Shown here in pieces: positions 36,507 to 44,745 of a stretch of DNA of 64,000 nucleotides. Every line of letters begins with the position of its first letter. Within the stretch, counting starts at the first letter, position 1. The DNA comes from Enterococcus sp. RIT-PI-f (lineage in GTDB: Bacteria > Bacillota > Bacilli > Lactobacillales > Enterococcaceae): the NCBI RefSeq assembly GCF_001297065.1, contig NZ_LHOX01000003.1, positions 1 through 64,000 on the forward strand, written 5' to 3'. The notes below the pieces were generated by a model that saw only the letters and a list, made by a program, of their open reading frames with translations, did not search any database and was not told where the DNA came from. The position numbers and the translations under genes were made by a program.

Positions 36507-37475
36507 TTAAACCTCCTCGTTTTCTTTAAAGACCCAGAATTTTGATGTTGCAAAGAAAATGATCGTAATGAAACCAACTACTACAAGTAATATCCACGCC
36601 AGTGCTGAGGCGTAGCCCATCTTGAAATCTGTAAATGCTCTTTGATACATATACAAGGAATAAACTAAAGTACCATTTCTAGGAGAACCTGTACCATTTG
36701 AGATAATATAAGCAGGTGTAAAAGTCAAAAATGCCATAATCGTTTGATACACTAAATTAAAGAAGATGATCGGTGTCAAAACAGGGATAGTAATATTAAA
36801 AAATTGTCTGATTTTTCCTGCACCATCAATTTCTGCTGCCTCGTAATAATCTTTAGGAATATTCTTTAATCCTGATAAAAAAATCAGCATAGATGAGCCA
36901 AATTGCCAAGCAGCTAATAAAATCAGCGTCATTAAAGCCAAGCCCGGACTTTTGAAGAAATAAACTGGATCAATACCAATAGAAGTTAAAATGCCGTTGA
37001 TCAATCCTGAATCTCCAAACAAGTTTCTCCACATGATCGATACTGCCACACTGCCGCCTAAAATCGATGGAATATAGAAAAGCACCCGATAAACACCGCT
37101 TAGCTTTGATGGACGATTGATCAGCATTGCCACTGCTAAAGCAACAATCAATCTTAATGGTACTGCAACAGCAACATATTTCAGGGTGACAGTCAATGAT
37201 TGGACAAATTTGGGATCGTTAGTAAAAATATTGATAAAATTATTCAGACCTACAAATTTTGCCTCCGTAAGTAAATCATAATCATGAAACGACATAAATA
37301 ATGAAATCCCCATCGGTACGATAATAAAAGCAAAAAAACCGATAATAAATGGGGAGATAAATAAATAGCCCGTCAACATGTTTTGTTTTGTTTCTGGTAA
37401 TCGGTTAAACCAACTTTTGACTTTCCCCGTTTGCTTCGAAACAGATGAATTTGTTTGAATTTCCATAGTAGTCAC
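36507..37475 (-). CDS. ABC sugar permease, MalF/YesP type
   Basis: 322-aa permease with six membrane segments, starting with [22 protein letters not shown], and the EAA loop [26 protein letters not shown] chose the GTG at 37475, six bases after GGAAGG; an in-frame TTG (37481) and ATG (37466) are alternatives. It is 4 bases upstream of its partner gene. The promoter has its own cre-like site and a copy of the A-rich repeat, so this permease pair can be transcribed separately from the binding-protein gene 180 bases upstream. Confidence 0.87.
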   Translation of the reverse strand: MTTMEIQTNSSVSKQTGKVKSWFNRLPETKQNMLTGYLFISPFIIGFFAFIIVPMGISLFMSFHDYDLLTEAKFVGLNNFINIFTNDPKFVQSLTVTLKYVAVAVPLRLIVALAVAMLINRPSKLSGVYRVLFYIPSILGGSVAVSIMWRNLFGDSGLINGILTSIGIDPVYFFKSPGLALMTLILLAAWQFGSSMLIFLSGLKNIPKDYYEAAEIDGAGKIRQFFNITIPVLTPIIFFNLVYQTIMAFLTFTPAYIISNGTGSPRNGTLVYSLYMYQRAFTDFKMGYASALAWILLVVVGFITIIFFATSKFWVFKENEEV

Positions 37476-37492
37476 ATCCAACCTTCCTTATT

Positions 37493-37506
37493 TGTTTACG
37501 CTTACA
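37493..37506. promoter_or_regulatory. cre-like site upstream of the YesPQ-like permease genes
   Basis: TGTTTACGCTTACA, 13 of 14 CcpA consensus positions, located just downstream of a TAAAAT -10 box (minus strand, 37512-37517). The surrounding 24 bases are nearly identical to the site at 38988-39001. Confidence 0.5.
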
Positions 37507-37559
37507 AAGTGATTTTAACGGATTTTGATAGTTGTTTGAATAGAAAAAAAAGTATAGAA

Positions 37560-37575
37560 ATGTAAAAAAATAGAG
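37560..37575. promoter_or_regulatory. A-rich 16-bp repeat, copy upstream of the permease genes
   Basis: ATGTAAAAAAATAGAG. Same motif as at 39035, 39055 and 39137. Its distance from the -10 box (43 bases) matches the distal copy at the binding-protein promoter (44 bases). Candidate binding site for the YesN-like response regulator. Confidence 0.45.
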
Positions 37576-37655
37576 GTTTCTTTTATTCCTTAGAAGATAA
37601 ACAATAAAAATCCGCGATTTCATTTCCTCTTCAATGAAATCGCGGTTCTCACTAT

Positions 37656-38966
37656 CTATTCATAGTTTTCAGCAAAAATCTCTTCACATTTCTTCGTAAA
37701 TGCATCGTAAGTTTCTTCTGGTGTCATTGTGCCATAGGTGATCTCAGCATACAACTCTTTAAAGTAAGTATTGATTTCTGCAAAACCAATCGGCGGAACC
37801 GGTGAAGGGTCACCCACGATATCGGCAATGTCATCTAAGAAATCGGATGATTCTTGTTCATCAGCTGTCATATCATCATATAAAATTTCTTTCACAGCAT
37901 CGTTCGCAGGAATCCCACGCTCTGTTCCAATGATTTTATTGGCTTCTTCACTATTGACTAAGAAATCAACAAATTTAGCAGCAGCTTCTTTTGATTCAGA
38001 TTTATTGGCTATAGAATAGAAGAAACCTGGTCGATAAGCCATTGCTCCATCATTTGAATCAAACGGACGAGCCAAGCTCATTTCGACGCCTTCGGCAGCA
38101 GAAGCTTTATACGTCAAGTATTGGTTAGACCAAGTCATCATATATGCGGCTTTTCCCTGAGAAAACGGATATTCATCAAAACTTTTCGCATTACTTGTCA
38201 CTTCCGCTGTCGGCATTGCCTCATTTTTTGTAAGGTCAGCAATTGCGGACATGAATTCAACCCAGTTATCTTTCGTAAAACCGACTTCTGGTTTACCATC
38301 TGCGTCATACTTGTATAAGTCTTCGCCTTTGGTACGTAAGAAATACTGCATGATTGTGCTGTTGTCGTTATTGTCATTCCATCCGTAATCACCAGTTGCT
38401 TTTGCTATACCTGCAGCACTGCTGACAAAGTCATCAAAAGAATAGTCTGAAAAATCGATATCCACACCACCTTGATCAACTAAACTAGGATTGTACAATG
38501 TAGCCATGGTATTGACAGAAGCAGGCACGCCATAAATACTTCCGTCAAGCTCCCCAGTGGCTAAAATCGAATCTTTGATATCCTCTGTCTTGATTTCATT
38601 TCCGATATATTCGCTCATATCAGCCAGTTGATTTTTAGTTCCATATTGGGCAATATATTGCAGGTCCATTTGGATGACATCAGGTAATTCTCCAGAAGCT
38701 GATTTGGTCGCTAATTTTTTCCAATAGTCATCCCAAGAACCATATTCATATTCTACTTTGATATCTGGATTTTCTTTTTCAAATTCTTTGATTGATTCGA
38801 TATACTTCTCATGCCTAACTTCCGAACCCCACCATGTAAATGAAATCGTTGTTTTTCCGTCAGCATCCTTGCCTCCATCATCGGCACTGTTTCCATTGTT
38901 GCCGCAACCCACTAGTGCTGTACCCAATGCTAGTATGCCGAATGCTTTGAAAATCGTTTTTTTCAT
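37656..38966 (-). CDS. extracellular sugar-binding lipoprotein, YesO type
   Basis: 436-aa solute-binding protein of the family-1 type with lipobox LVGC (Cys21) after a short basic, hydrophobic signal, and an Asp/Gly/Ser linker. The mature part begins TISFTWWGSEVRHEKY, typical of sugar binders of this group. It precedes the two YesPQ-like permease genes and is next to, and divergent from, the YesL-YesM-YesN-like genes, the same grouping as in B. subtilis. Its promoter carries two A-rich repeats 20 bp apart and a cre-like site, which suggests induction by the two-component system and repression by preferred sugars. Confidence 0.92.
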   Translation of the reverse strand: MKKTIFKAFGILALGTALVGCGNNGNSADDGGKDADGKTTISFTWWGSEVRHEKYIESIKEFEKENPDIKVEYEYGSWDDYWKKLATKSASGELPDVIQMDLQYIAQYGTKNQLADMSEYIGNEIKTEDIKDSILATGELDGSIYGVPASVNTMATLYNPSLVDQGGVDIDFSDYSFDDFVSSAAGIAKATGDYGWNDNNDNSTIMQYFLRTKGEDLYKYDADGKPEVGFTKDNWVEFMSAIADLTKNEAMPTAEVTSNAKSFDEYPFSQGKAAYMMTWSNQYLTYKASAAEGVEMSLARPFDSNDGAMAYRPGFFYSIANKSESKEAAAKFVDFLVNSEEANKIIGTERGIPANDAVKEILYDDMTADEQESSDFLDDIADIVGDPSPVPPIGFAEINTYFKELYAEITYGTMTPEETYDAFTKKCEEIFAENYE

Positions 38967-38987
38967 TCTTTATTTCACTCCTTCTTT

Positions 38988-39001
38988 TGTTTGCGCTTAC
39001 A
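38988..39001. promoter_or_regulatory. cre-like site upstream of the YesO-like gene
   Basis: TGTTTGCGCTTACA, 13 of 14 CcpA consensus positions, just downstream of the -10 box TACAAT (minus strand, 39006-39011). Confidence 0.5.
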
Positions 39002-39034
39002 AAGTGATTGTACCGAAATTCAAGCAGAATAAAC

Positions 39035-39070
39035 ATGTAAAAAAAAGAGCAAATATGTAAAAAAATAGAT
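39035..39070. promoter_or_regulatory. two A-rich direct repeats 20 bp apart (candidate YesN sites)
   Basis: ATGTAAAAAAAAGAG at 39035-39049 and ATGTAAAAAAATAGAT at 39055-39070. The proximal copy ends next to where the -35 of the YesO-like promoter would be. Direct repeats spaced by two helical turns are the usual arrangement for AraC-type DNA-binding domains. Confidence 0.5.
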
Positions 39071-39115
39071 GGCAGCCCTTTGTTAAGCTACCTGTTCTTT
39101 TTTTTAAATACGAAA

Positions 39116-39152
39116 AAGAAGAAAAGCAGAGTAAAAATGTAAAAAAACAGAG
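39116..39152. promoter_or_regulatory. A-rich repeat pair at the yesL-yesM-yesN-like promoter
   Basis: ATGTAAAAAAACAGAG at 39137-39152, with a degenerate copy (12 of 16) 21 bases upstream at 39116-39131. A TGC-extended -10 box TATACT is at 39181-39186. This suggests autoregulation of the two-component system. Confidence 0.45.
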
Positions 39153-39230
39153 TTGCTCTAATTTTTCATTTTTTTTATGCTATACTATCGATGAAAAGGC
39201 TTTCTAAAACAAAAAAGGCTGGTGTTTACC

Positions 39231-39887
39231 ATGAAAAAAATCCAAACTGGTATGATGAATTTTTTCAATATAACCGCATATTTGGCTAAACTTAATTTAC
39301 TCTGGCTACTATCTACCTTATTAGGTGGCGTGATCTTTGGTGTTGGGCCCGCTACTGCTGTCACCTTAAGATATCTGCATATCTTCAGAACAACTGGACA
39401 TGATTATGAGAGTCGCGAGTATTTTCAAGCGTATAAAAAAACATTTCGACAATTTGCTCCTCTCGGCCTCGCTATTCTAATTGTGTTCAGTCTCCTTTTA
39501 CTGAACTTCCGCATCATGGCGCTGTATTTTTCAACGATTGCATGGATCATTCCGATATATGCGGTTTTCGCAATATTATTGCTCTATACCCTAATATTGA
39601 GTGTTATTACCTATGCTAAATCAGACTCTCCATCCTTTAGACAAGCCGTATATGTCAGTATTTTTATGGTTTTTCGTTTTCCGTTTCAAGGACTAGCGCT
39701 CTTATTCTCATGGTACTTATTACTTTTGCTTCTTTCAGCAAAAACATCCATCTTTCTGATTTTCGGCGTGTCTTTATTTCTATTTTTTGGTGAGTTTTTT
39801 CATCATCAGATGATCGTTAAGATCAATCACCTGAACATAAAGCGAGGGGCATCAAGTGAGGAACATACATCTAATCAATCGCTTTAA
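39231..39887 (+). CDS. YesL-like DUF624 membrane protein, second copy
   Basis: 218-aa membrane protein with about five hydrophobic segments and the family pattern LGGVIFGVGPATAVTLRYLHIFRTTGHDYES near the N-terminus. The ATG at 39231 is used; an in-frame GTG at 39222 is possible, and neither has a strong ribosome-binding site. It is the first gene of a yesL-yesM-yesN-like operon, as in B. subtilis, and overlaps the kinase gene by 32 bases. Function unknown; the constant link with YesM-type kinases suggests a role in sensing or transport. Confidence 0.82.
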   Translation: MKKIQTGMMNFFNITAYLAKLNLLWLLSTLLGGVIFGVGPATAVTLRYLHIFRTTGHDYESREYFQAYKKTFRQFAPLGLAILIVFSLLLLNFRIMALYFSTIAWIIPIYAVFAILLLYTLILSVITYAKSDSPSFRQAVYVSIFMVFRFPFQGLALLFSWYLLLLLLSAKTSIFLIFGVSLFLFFGEFFHHQMIVKINHLNIKRGASSEEHTSNQSL

Positions 39888-41616
39888 AAACTTTTCTTTT
39901 CAGCGCCAATTACAACTAGTATTGTTTGCAACTGTTGCCTTTGTCGTTAGCTTGGCAGTGATTTTAACCCTAGTGTGGCGACAAGCATATCTGACCCAAA
40001 TCAAAGAATCTGCTTACAAAGATGTATCGATTATCTCTACGAACATCGCTAAGAGATTAAATGCTGTTGAAACGCTATCTTTTCGAATCATAGATAGTTA
40101 TTCTATTCAGAATAAACTTCAAACACTTTTAACGAATCAACAAGATCCCACTTTCGATTTGATAAACGTGAAAAATGAGCTCAATACGGAAATCAATGAT
40201 CTAACCCGGAATGAATCCGCTATCCAAAATGTGTATCTATTCAATCCAGATAACGAAAATATGATCAATTTTATTGCCGAAAAAGCATATAATTTTAATG
40301 GCTATACCATCCCTGAAATGACTGAAAGTTTACCAGATGAACCAGCTAAAGGTAGTTGGTTTTTTTCAAAAGATTTATCACAAGCAGTTTTTTTAAGAAA
40401 AATCTATTCAACGATCAATTTTTCCTTGACGCATACTGGAACTGTTATTTTCCTAGTGAATACGTCTTTTTTTCGCAACGAAGTGGGAAATTTACCAATT
40501 GTTTCATCTCAGAACCAATTTTTCTTGCGTTACAAAGATGAGCTTTACAGTACAACTGAAAACGAGCAATCTTTAAGATCGTTCCAACATGAGTTTCAGA
40601 ATGATGTAGATATTGAGAACGTTTCGATTGGATCTATGCTATTTGAAAATCACCAATTTTATTATACGTCAGACAACAAAACAATGGCTGGCATGAACTT
40701 TATTTATTTATTACCAGAAAATCAAGTACTTGCAGATTTATACAACTTGCAGTGGCTCACAATCGCCGTTGCGCTTCCTTTTTTAGGACTCGTTATCCTC
40801 CTGATCAGGAAAATAAGCCATCAATTGATGCGACCATTGGCAAACATTGCCTCACAGATGGGAAATTTGCGGCAAACAAAAGAAATTGCCTCATTAAAAA
40901 CACTCGCATTACCAGAAAATAGTCAAGAAGAAATTTTGATTTTGTATGAAAGCTACAATACGATGATTGCTGAATTAAATGCATTGATCAAAGACAATTA
41001 CGAGATGCGGATTTTATCGCAAGAAATCGAATTCAAAGGACTTCAAGCTCAGCTAGATCCCCATTTTCTCTATAACACATTAGACTCGATCAATTGGATT
41101 GCCATTGAAAATCAACAGTGGCAAATATCTGAAATGGTCACTTCATTGGCACATCTATTTCGGAAAAAAATTGACACTGATTCTGATTTCACAACCTTGC
41201 AAGATGAACTTGATATCGTACATGCTTATATCAATATCCAAAAAGTGCGTTTTGGCAAAAGAATTGAATACATCGAAATGATTTTAATCAATGATTTACA
41301 CGTAACGATACCCAAATTACTGATTCAACCCTTGATTGAAAATGTCTTTAAATATGCTGTCACAAATATGAAACAAACTTGTCGATTGGTGCTGAGTATT
41401 GAGAGTCAGTCAAACTTTATCCAAATCAGTGTATCGGACAATGGGCCCGGTTTTGCCATCGACTTTGATCTGAACAAGCAAGGTGGCATTGGCTTGAATA
41501 ATATAAAAAATAGACTCAATTTACATTATGGTTCTGCAGCGTCACTTTCGATCGTATCCTCAATTCCCAATAAAAAAACCATTGTTCGTCTACTGATCCC
41601 AAAAGTAAAGGAGTGA
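39856..41616 (+). CDS. sensor histidine kinase, YesM type
   Basis: 586-aa membrane kinase. A first membrane segment (about 20-42), an extracellular sensor of about 250 residues, a second segment (about 297-317), then a HAMP-like linker and the LytS/YesM-type kinase core. The phospho-acceptor His403 is in QLDPHFLYNTL, followed by the ATPase motifs QPLIENVFKYAV and DNGPGFAI and the G2 box GGIGLNNIKNRL. The start is GTG 39856, six bases after GAGGGG, inside the end of the DUF624 gene. It probably senses an extracellular carbohydrate and signals to the response regulator encoded 7 bases downstream. Confidence 0.93.
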   Translation: MRNIHLINRFKNFSFQRQLQLVLFATVAFVVSLAVILTLVWRQAYLTQIKESAYKDVSIISTNIAKRLNAVETLSFRIIDSYSIQNKLQTLLTNQQDPTFDLINVKNELNTEINDLTRNESAIQNVYLFNPDNENMINFIAEKAYNFNGYTIPEMTESLPDEPAKGSWFFSKDLSQAVFLRKIYSTINFSLTHTGTVIFLVNTSFFRNEVGNLPIVSSQNQFFLRYKDELYSTTENEQSLRSFQHEFQNDVDIENVSIGSMLFENHQFYYTSDNKTMAGMNFIYLLPENQVLADLYNLQWLTIAVALPFLGLVILLIRKISHQLMRPLANIASQMGNLRQTKEIASLKTLALPENSQEEILILYESYNTMIAELNALIKDNYEMRILSQEIEFKGLQAQLDPHFLYNTLDSINWIAIENQQWQISEMVTSLAHLFRKKIDTDSDFTTLQDELDIVHAYINIQKVRFGKRIEYIEMILINDLHVTIPKLLIQPLIENVFKYAVTNMKQTCRLVLSIESQSNFIQISVSDNGPGFAIDFDLNKQGGIGLNNIKNRLNLHYGSAASLSIVSSIPNKKTIVRLLIPKVKE

Positions 41617-41623
41617 ATCTTAT

Positions 41624-43075
41624 ATGAAAAACGTGATTGTAGTTGATGACGAAGCTTTGATAGCCAATGGCGTAGCAAAATTGGTCCAAACATTTGACCT
41701 GCCATTAACCATCAAAAAAATTTTTACGGATAGTGAAGAAGCGCTAGCTTACTGCCAATCAACGCCGATCGATATTGCTATCACAGATATCAATATGCCA
41801 AACTTGAACGGTCTGGAACTTATCAAGCAATTGAAAGAAATCAATCCAACGATCCAAATCATTATTTTGACTGGATTTGGCAGCTTTACATTTGCAAAAG
41901 AAGCGATGTCATTAGGTGTGAAGTTTTTCCTAGAAAAGCCTATTCTTCCTGATAAAATGCGCGCTGCTTTGCTAGAAACATCACAATTATCTGAACGAAG
42001 AAAATTAGAATCCAAATTGTATCTCAAACGTCAAATTGAACAATTTATTAACAGTTGCGGTGAAGAATGTTTACCAGATGAAGTGTCGTTCCCATTTTGC
42101 TTATATGTCTATGATTCTAAGTTTTATCATGCGATTGCCAAAAGGATCGAACAATACTCCAAACAACATGAATTGATTGCAGGTCATCAAAACAAAGTAG
42201 GATACATTATCAACTTTAGTGTTACAAAAGATTTCAATACGTTCTTTAAGGAGAGAATTCAATCAACACCACTTGGAAAAGGCATTGCCATTAATTGCTT
42301 GGTAGATTCCCCAGAGAAGTTTTTAACAAGCTATCATTTAGGAAAAAGACATTTAGATAAAGCCTTTTATTTTGATACATTCGAGGTCATCCATGAAAGC
42401 CAAATTTCTCAAGAAAATCTCTACGAAAACCACCTTTATATCGATTACCGGGAAAAACTATTGTCACTAATCATCAAAGGTGAACTTACTCGCTCTCAAG
42501 TACTGACAGAGAATTTTTTCTCTACTTGCCGGATGGAACTTTATCCCGTGCAGCTATTACGTTTGCAGATAAACGATTTACTTTCTGTACTCTTTGAAAA
42601 TTATCGAATTAAAAAAGATATCTATTTTGATGATTATTCTCCAAAAATCATGCTATTGAATCATTGGCAAGAACTTCAATTTATGCTGATTCATTTTATT
42701 GACTTAATGCGCCATAACTTGGGTGATAATGAGAACATGCAATTATCTCAAAAAGTAAACCTTATTATTGAAGAATATTATGATCGAGAAGCTTTGTCAT
42801 TAAAATGGATCGCCAATCACTTGCTCTATTTGAATCCAGAGTATTTAGGAAAAACCTATTATAAAGAAACTGGCACACGCTTTAATCAAAAACTGGCAGA
42901 ATACCGGATAAAAAAAGCACAAGATCTATTGAAGAAAAATTATAAAGTCTATGAAGTTGCTTCACTTACCGGTTTCAGCAATGCACCTGAATACTTCGTA
43001 CAAACTTTCAAAAAGATCACCGGTGTCACACCTAAAAAATTCTTAAGCCATCAACAAAATGCCACCTATATTTAA
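41624..43075 (+). CDS. response regulator with AraC output domain, YesN type
   Basis: 483-aa regulator. Receiver domain at residues 1-115 with acidic pocket Asp8-Asp9, phospho-acceptor Asp55 (ITDINMP) and Lys105 (EKP). A middle segment of about 250 residues has no recognised domain. The C-terminal AraC domain (about 380-483) has LSLKWIANHLLYLNPEYLGKTYYKETG and KVYEVASLTGFSNAPEYFVQTFKKITGVTPKKF. Together with the kinase it forms a YesMN-type system. The A-rich repeats in the divergent region upstream of this operon are its most likely targets. A symmetrical terminator follows. Confidence 0.93.
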   Translation: MKNVIVVDDEALIANGVAKLVQTFDLPLTIKKIFTDSEEALAYCQSTPIDIAITDINMPNLNGLELIKQLKEINPTIQIIILTGFGSFTFAKEAMSLGVKFFLEKPILPDKMRAALLETSQLSERRKLESKLYLKRQIEQFINSCGEECLPDEVSFPFCLYVYDSKFYHAIAKRIEQYSKQHELIAGHQNKVGYIINFSVTKDFNTFFKERIQSTPLGKGIAINCLVDSPEKFLTSYHLGKRHLDKAFYFDTFEVIHESQISQENLYENHLYIDYREKLLSLIIKGELTRSQVLTENFFSTCRMELYPVQLLRLQINDLLSVLFENYRIKKDIYFDDYSPKIMLLNHWQELQFMLIHFIDLMRHNLGDNENMQLSQKVNLIIEEYYDREALSLKWIANHLLYLNPEYLGKTYYKETGTRFNQKLAEYRIKKAQDLLKKNYKVYEVASLTGFSNAPEYFVQTFKKITGVTPKKFLSHQQNATYI

Positions 43076-43100
43076 ACGTAGCAATGGATGATTACCCACT

Positions 43101-43140
43101 AAATAAAGACCAAAATCTATTATGATTTTGGTCTTTATTT
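43101..43140. terminator. bidirectional terminator between yesN-like and rhaM genes
   Basis: A perfect 17-bp inverted repeat (43101-43117 with 43124-43140) with a 6-nt loop and AT-rich ends gives T-runs on both strands. Confidence 0.9.
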
Positions 43141-43171
43141 GCTTGCCTTTATTTGATACACTTATTGATTG

Positions 43172-43483
43172 CTACAGATCAAATACATGTTTTAAATCGA
43201 TGGTTCGCGGAGAGTCATCAGAATTTGTTTCCATGATATCAGCCATATAATGCCACCACTTTTGATTGATAGCCGTGCTAGCAACCTGATCCCATCGTTG
43301 TTCGTCTTCGATTTCTAAGTACCCATATAAATCATTGGTTTGTGCGTCAAAGAATATGCTATATGATTGGGCGCCCTGTTCTTTGAGCATTTGTCTCATT
43401 TCTGGCCAAATCTCTTGGTGGCGCCGTGTATATTCCTGTTCATATCCAGCATATAATTTCATGCGAAATGCTTTTTTGATCAT
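43172..43483 (-). CDS. rhaM: L-rhamnose mutarotase
   Basis: 103-aa enzyme that interconverts the alpha and beta anomers of L-rhamnose. The N-terminal AFRMKLYAGYEQEYTRRHQEIWPEM contains the conserved Tyr and His, and the C-terminal WWHYMADIMETN motif is also family-typical. Length is as expected. It follows the second GH105 gene by 33 bases, so it is probably co-transcribed with it. It is the only rhamnose-catabolic gene in the window; rhamnose isomerase, kinase and aldolase must be elsewhere. It ties the island to rhamnose released from the RG-I backbone. Confidence 0.93.
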   Translation of the reverse strand: MIKKAFRMKLYAGYEQEYTRRHQEIWPEMRQMLKEQGAQSYSIFFDAQTNDLYGYLEIEDEQRWDQVASTAINQKWWHYMADIMETNSDDSPRTIDLKHVFDL

Positions 43484-43516
43484 CCTTAGTCACCTTTCTT
43501 CTCTTCATCTAATAGA

Positions 43517-44620
43517 CTAGCAAAATGACACAAGCAACTCTGTAAATGCTAGTACCGTCAACGATTGACCATATGGCATTGCTGTAATACCAATAGACCG
43601 ATAATAATCTAAGTTTTCACCCATTCCAGTACCAATGGAAACATTTTGAACTTCTCCATCTTCAGCAATTTCTTCAACTAATCCCGCCAAAGCACTATAG
43701 GCAACTTTTTCCCATGATTTATCGATGTAGCGTTTGTGGACTGCTTTCAAAATACCATAGGCAAAACCTGCAGTAGCTGATGCTTCCACATATGAAGATT
43801 GATCTGTAAGTAATGTGTGCCAAAGCCCACCTTTATCTTGTACGTCTTTTAATGCGCTGATTTGATCTACTAATGTATTTGTCAAAAATATGCGAAACGC
43901 ATCGCCTTCTGGTAATTCTAAAATCTCAATGATTTCAGGAATAGCAATAGTAATCCAGCAGTTCCCTCGCGCCCATAATGCTTCTGCATAGTTATGACGT
44001 TCTTCAAATGTCCAACCATGAAACCATAAACCAGTTTTTTTGTCTACCAAATACTTGATATGCAGCATAAATTGTTTTTTTGCTTCTTCAATATAATCTG
44101 GTCGATGTAACAACATCCCAATTTTTGCTAATGGCAGTGCTGTCATCATCAAGGTATCATCCCACAATTGGTTGCGATTTTCCGGACCATAGGTAGCATG
44201 TTGTAAGCCATCTTCATTGGTTCTTGGCATATCATGCATAACCCACTCAGCCCATTGTTCTAGGTATGGCAAATATTTAGAATCTCTAGTATCTTCATAC
44301 AGATATGCCATCGCCAATAAGGGTGCCATCGTATTGACATTTTTTGGTGGGGCCCCCTCTTCCATCCGCGCCTCAAACCACTCTTCCACGACTTGTAATG
44401 CTTTAGGATTTTTCGTGATTTGATAATTCTTGTATATTCCATACAGCCCCACACCTTGAGGCCAGTTCCAGATATACCAGCTTTTATCATCGACTTTCAA
44501 TCCATCAAAATCCAATAAAAAATCTCCACTGTCATCTTTAATGATCGTCAGATTATCAATCATTAAATCGATTTTTTCTTCGACGATCTTCTTGTCAATA
44601 AACAATTTTTCTAAAATCAC
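43517..44620 (-). CDS. GH105 unsaturated rhamnogalacturonyl/glucuronyl hydrolase, copy 2
   Basis: 367-aa cytoplasmic enzyme of GH105. The catalytic Asp lies in QLWDDTLMMTAL (Asp154/155). WNWPQGVGLYG near residue 52 and VSIGTGMGENLDYY near the C-terminus are family motifs. It is clearly diverged from the copy at 20933-22000, so the two probably prefer different unsaturated ends or linkages. The start is GTG 44620 with GGTGGAG upstream. It is divergent from an AraC regulator gene and forms an operon with rhaM. The upstream region holds a 25-bp dyad (44681-44705) that may be the operator. Confidence 0.9.
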   Translation of the reverse strand: MILEKLFIDKKIVEEKIDLMIDNLTIIKDDSGDFLLDFDGLKVDDKSWYIWNWPQGVGLYGIYKNYQITKNPKALQVVEEWFEARMEEGAPPKNVNTMAPLLAMAYLYEDTRDSKYLPYLEQWAEWVMHDMPRTNEDGLQHATYGPENRNQLWDDTLMMTALPLAKIGMLLHRPDYIEEAKKQFMLHIKYLVDKKTGLWFHGWTFEERHNYAEALWARGNCWITIAIPEIIEILELPEGDAFRIFLTNTLVDQISALKDVQDKGGLWHTLLTDQSSYVEASATAGFAYGILKAVHKRYIDKSWEKVAYSALAGLVEEIAEDGEVQNVSIGTGMGENLDYYRSIGITAMPYGQSLTVLAFTELLVSFC

Positions 44621-44680
44621 CTATTTCTCCACCCTTCATTTTTGTTATAATAAATATAACACGCTTACATTTTACTGAAA

Positions 44681-44705
44681 ATAGCAGTTATTGTGCGTTT
44701 GCTAT
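44681..44705. promoter_or_regulatory. 25-bp dyad in the GH105/AraC divergent promoter region
   Basis: ATAGCA, 13 bases, TGCTAT. It is placed centrally between the two divergent starts. Candidate operator for the AraC-family regulator encoded to its right. Confidence 0.35.
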
Positions 44706-44745
44706 CTATTCTTGCAAAAGCATAAAAAGAGGAGGGGTGATTTCA

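Noticed and set aside
44658-44670. Fifth cre-like site upstream of the second GH105 gene.
   Set aside because: It shares the GTAAGCG core but matches only 11 of 14 consensus positions.
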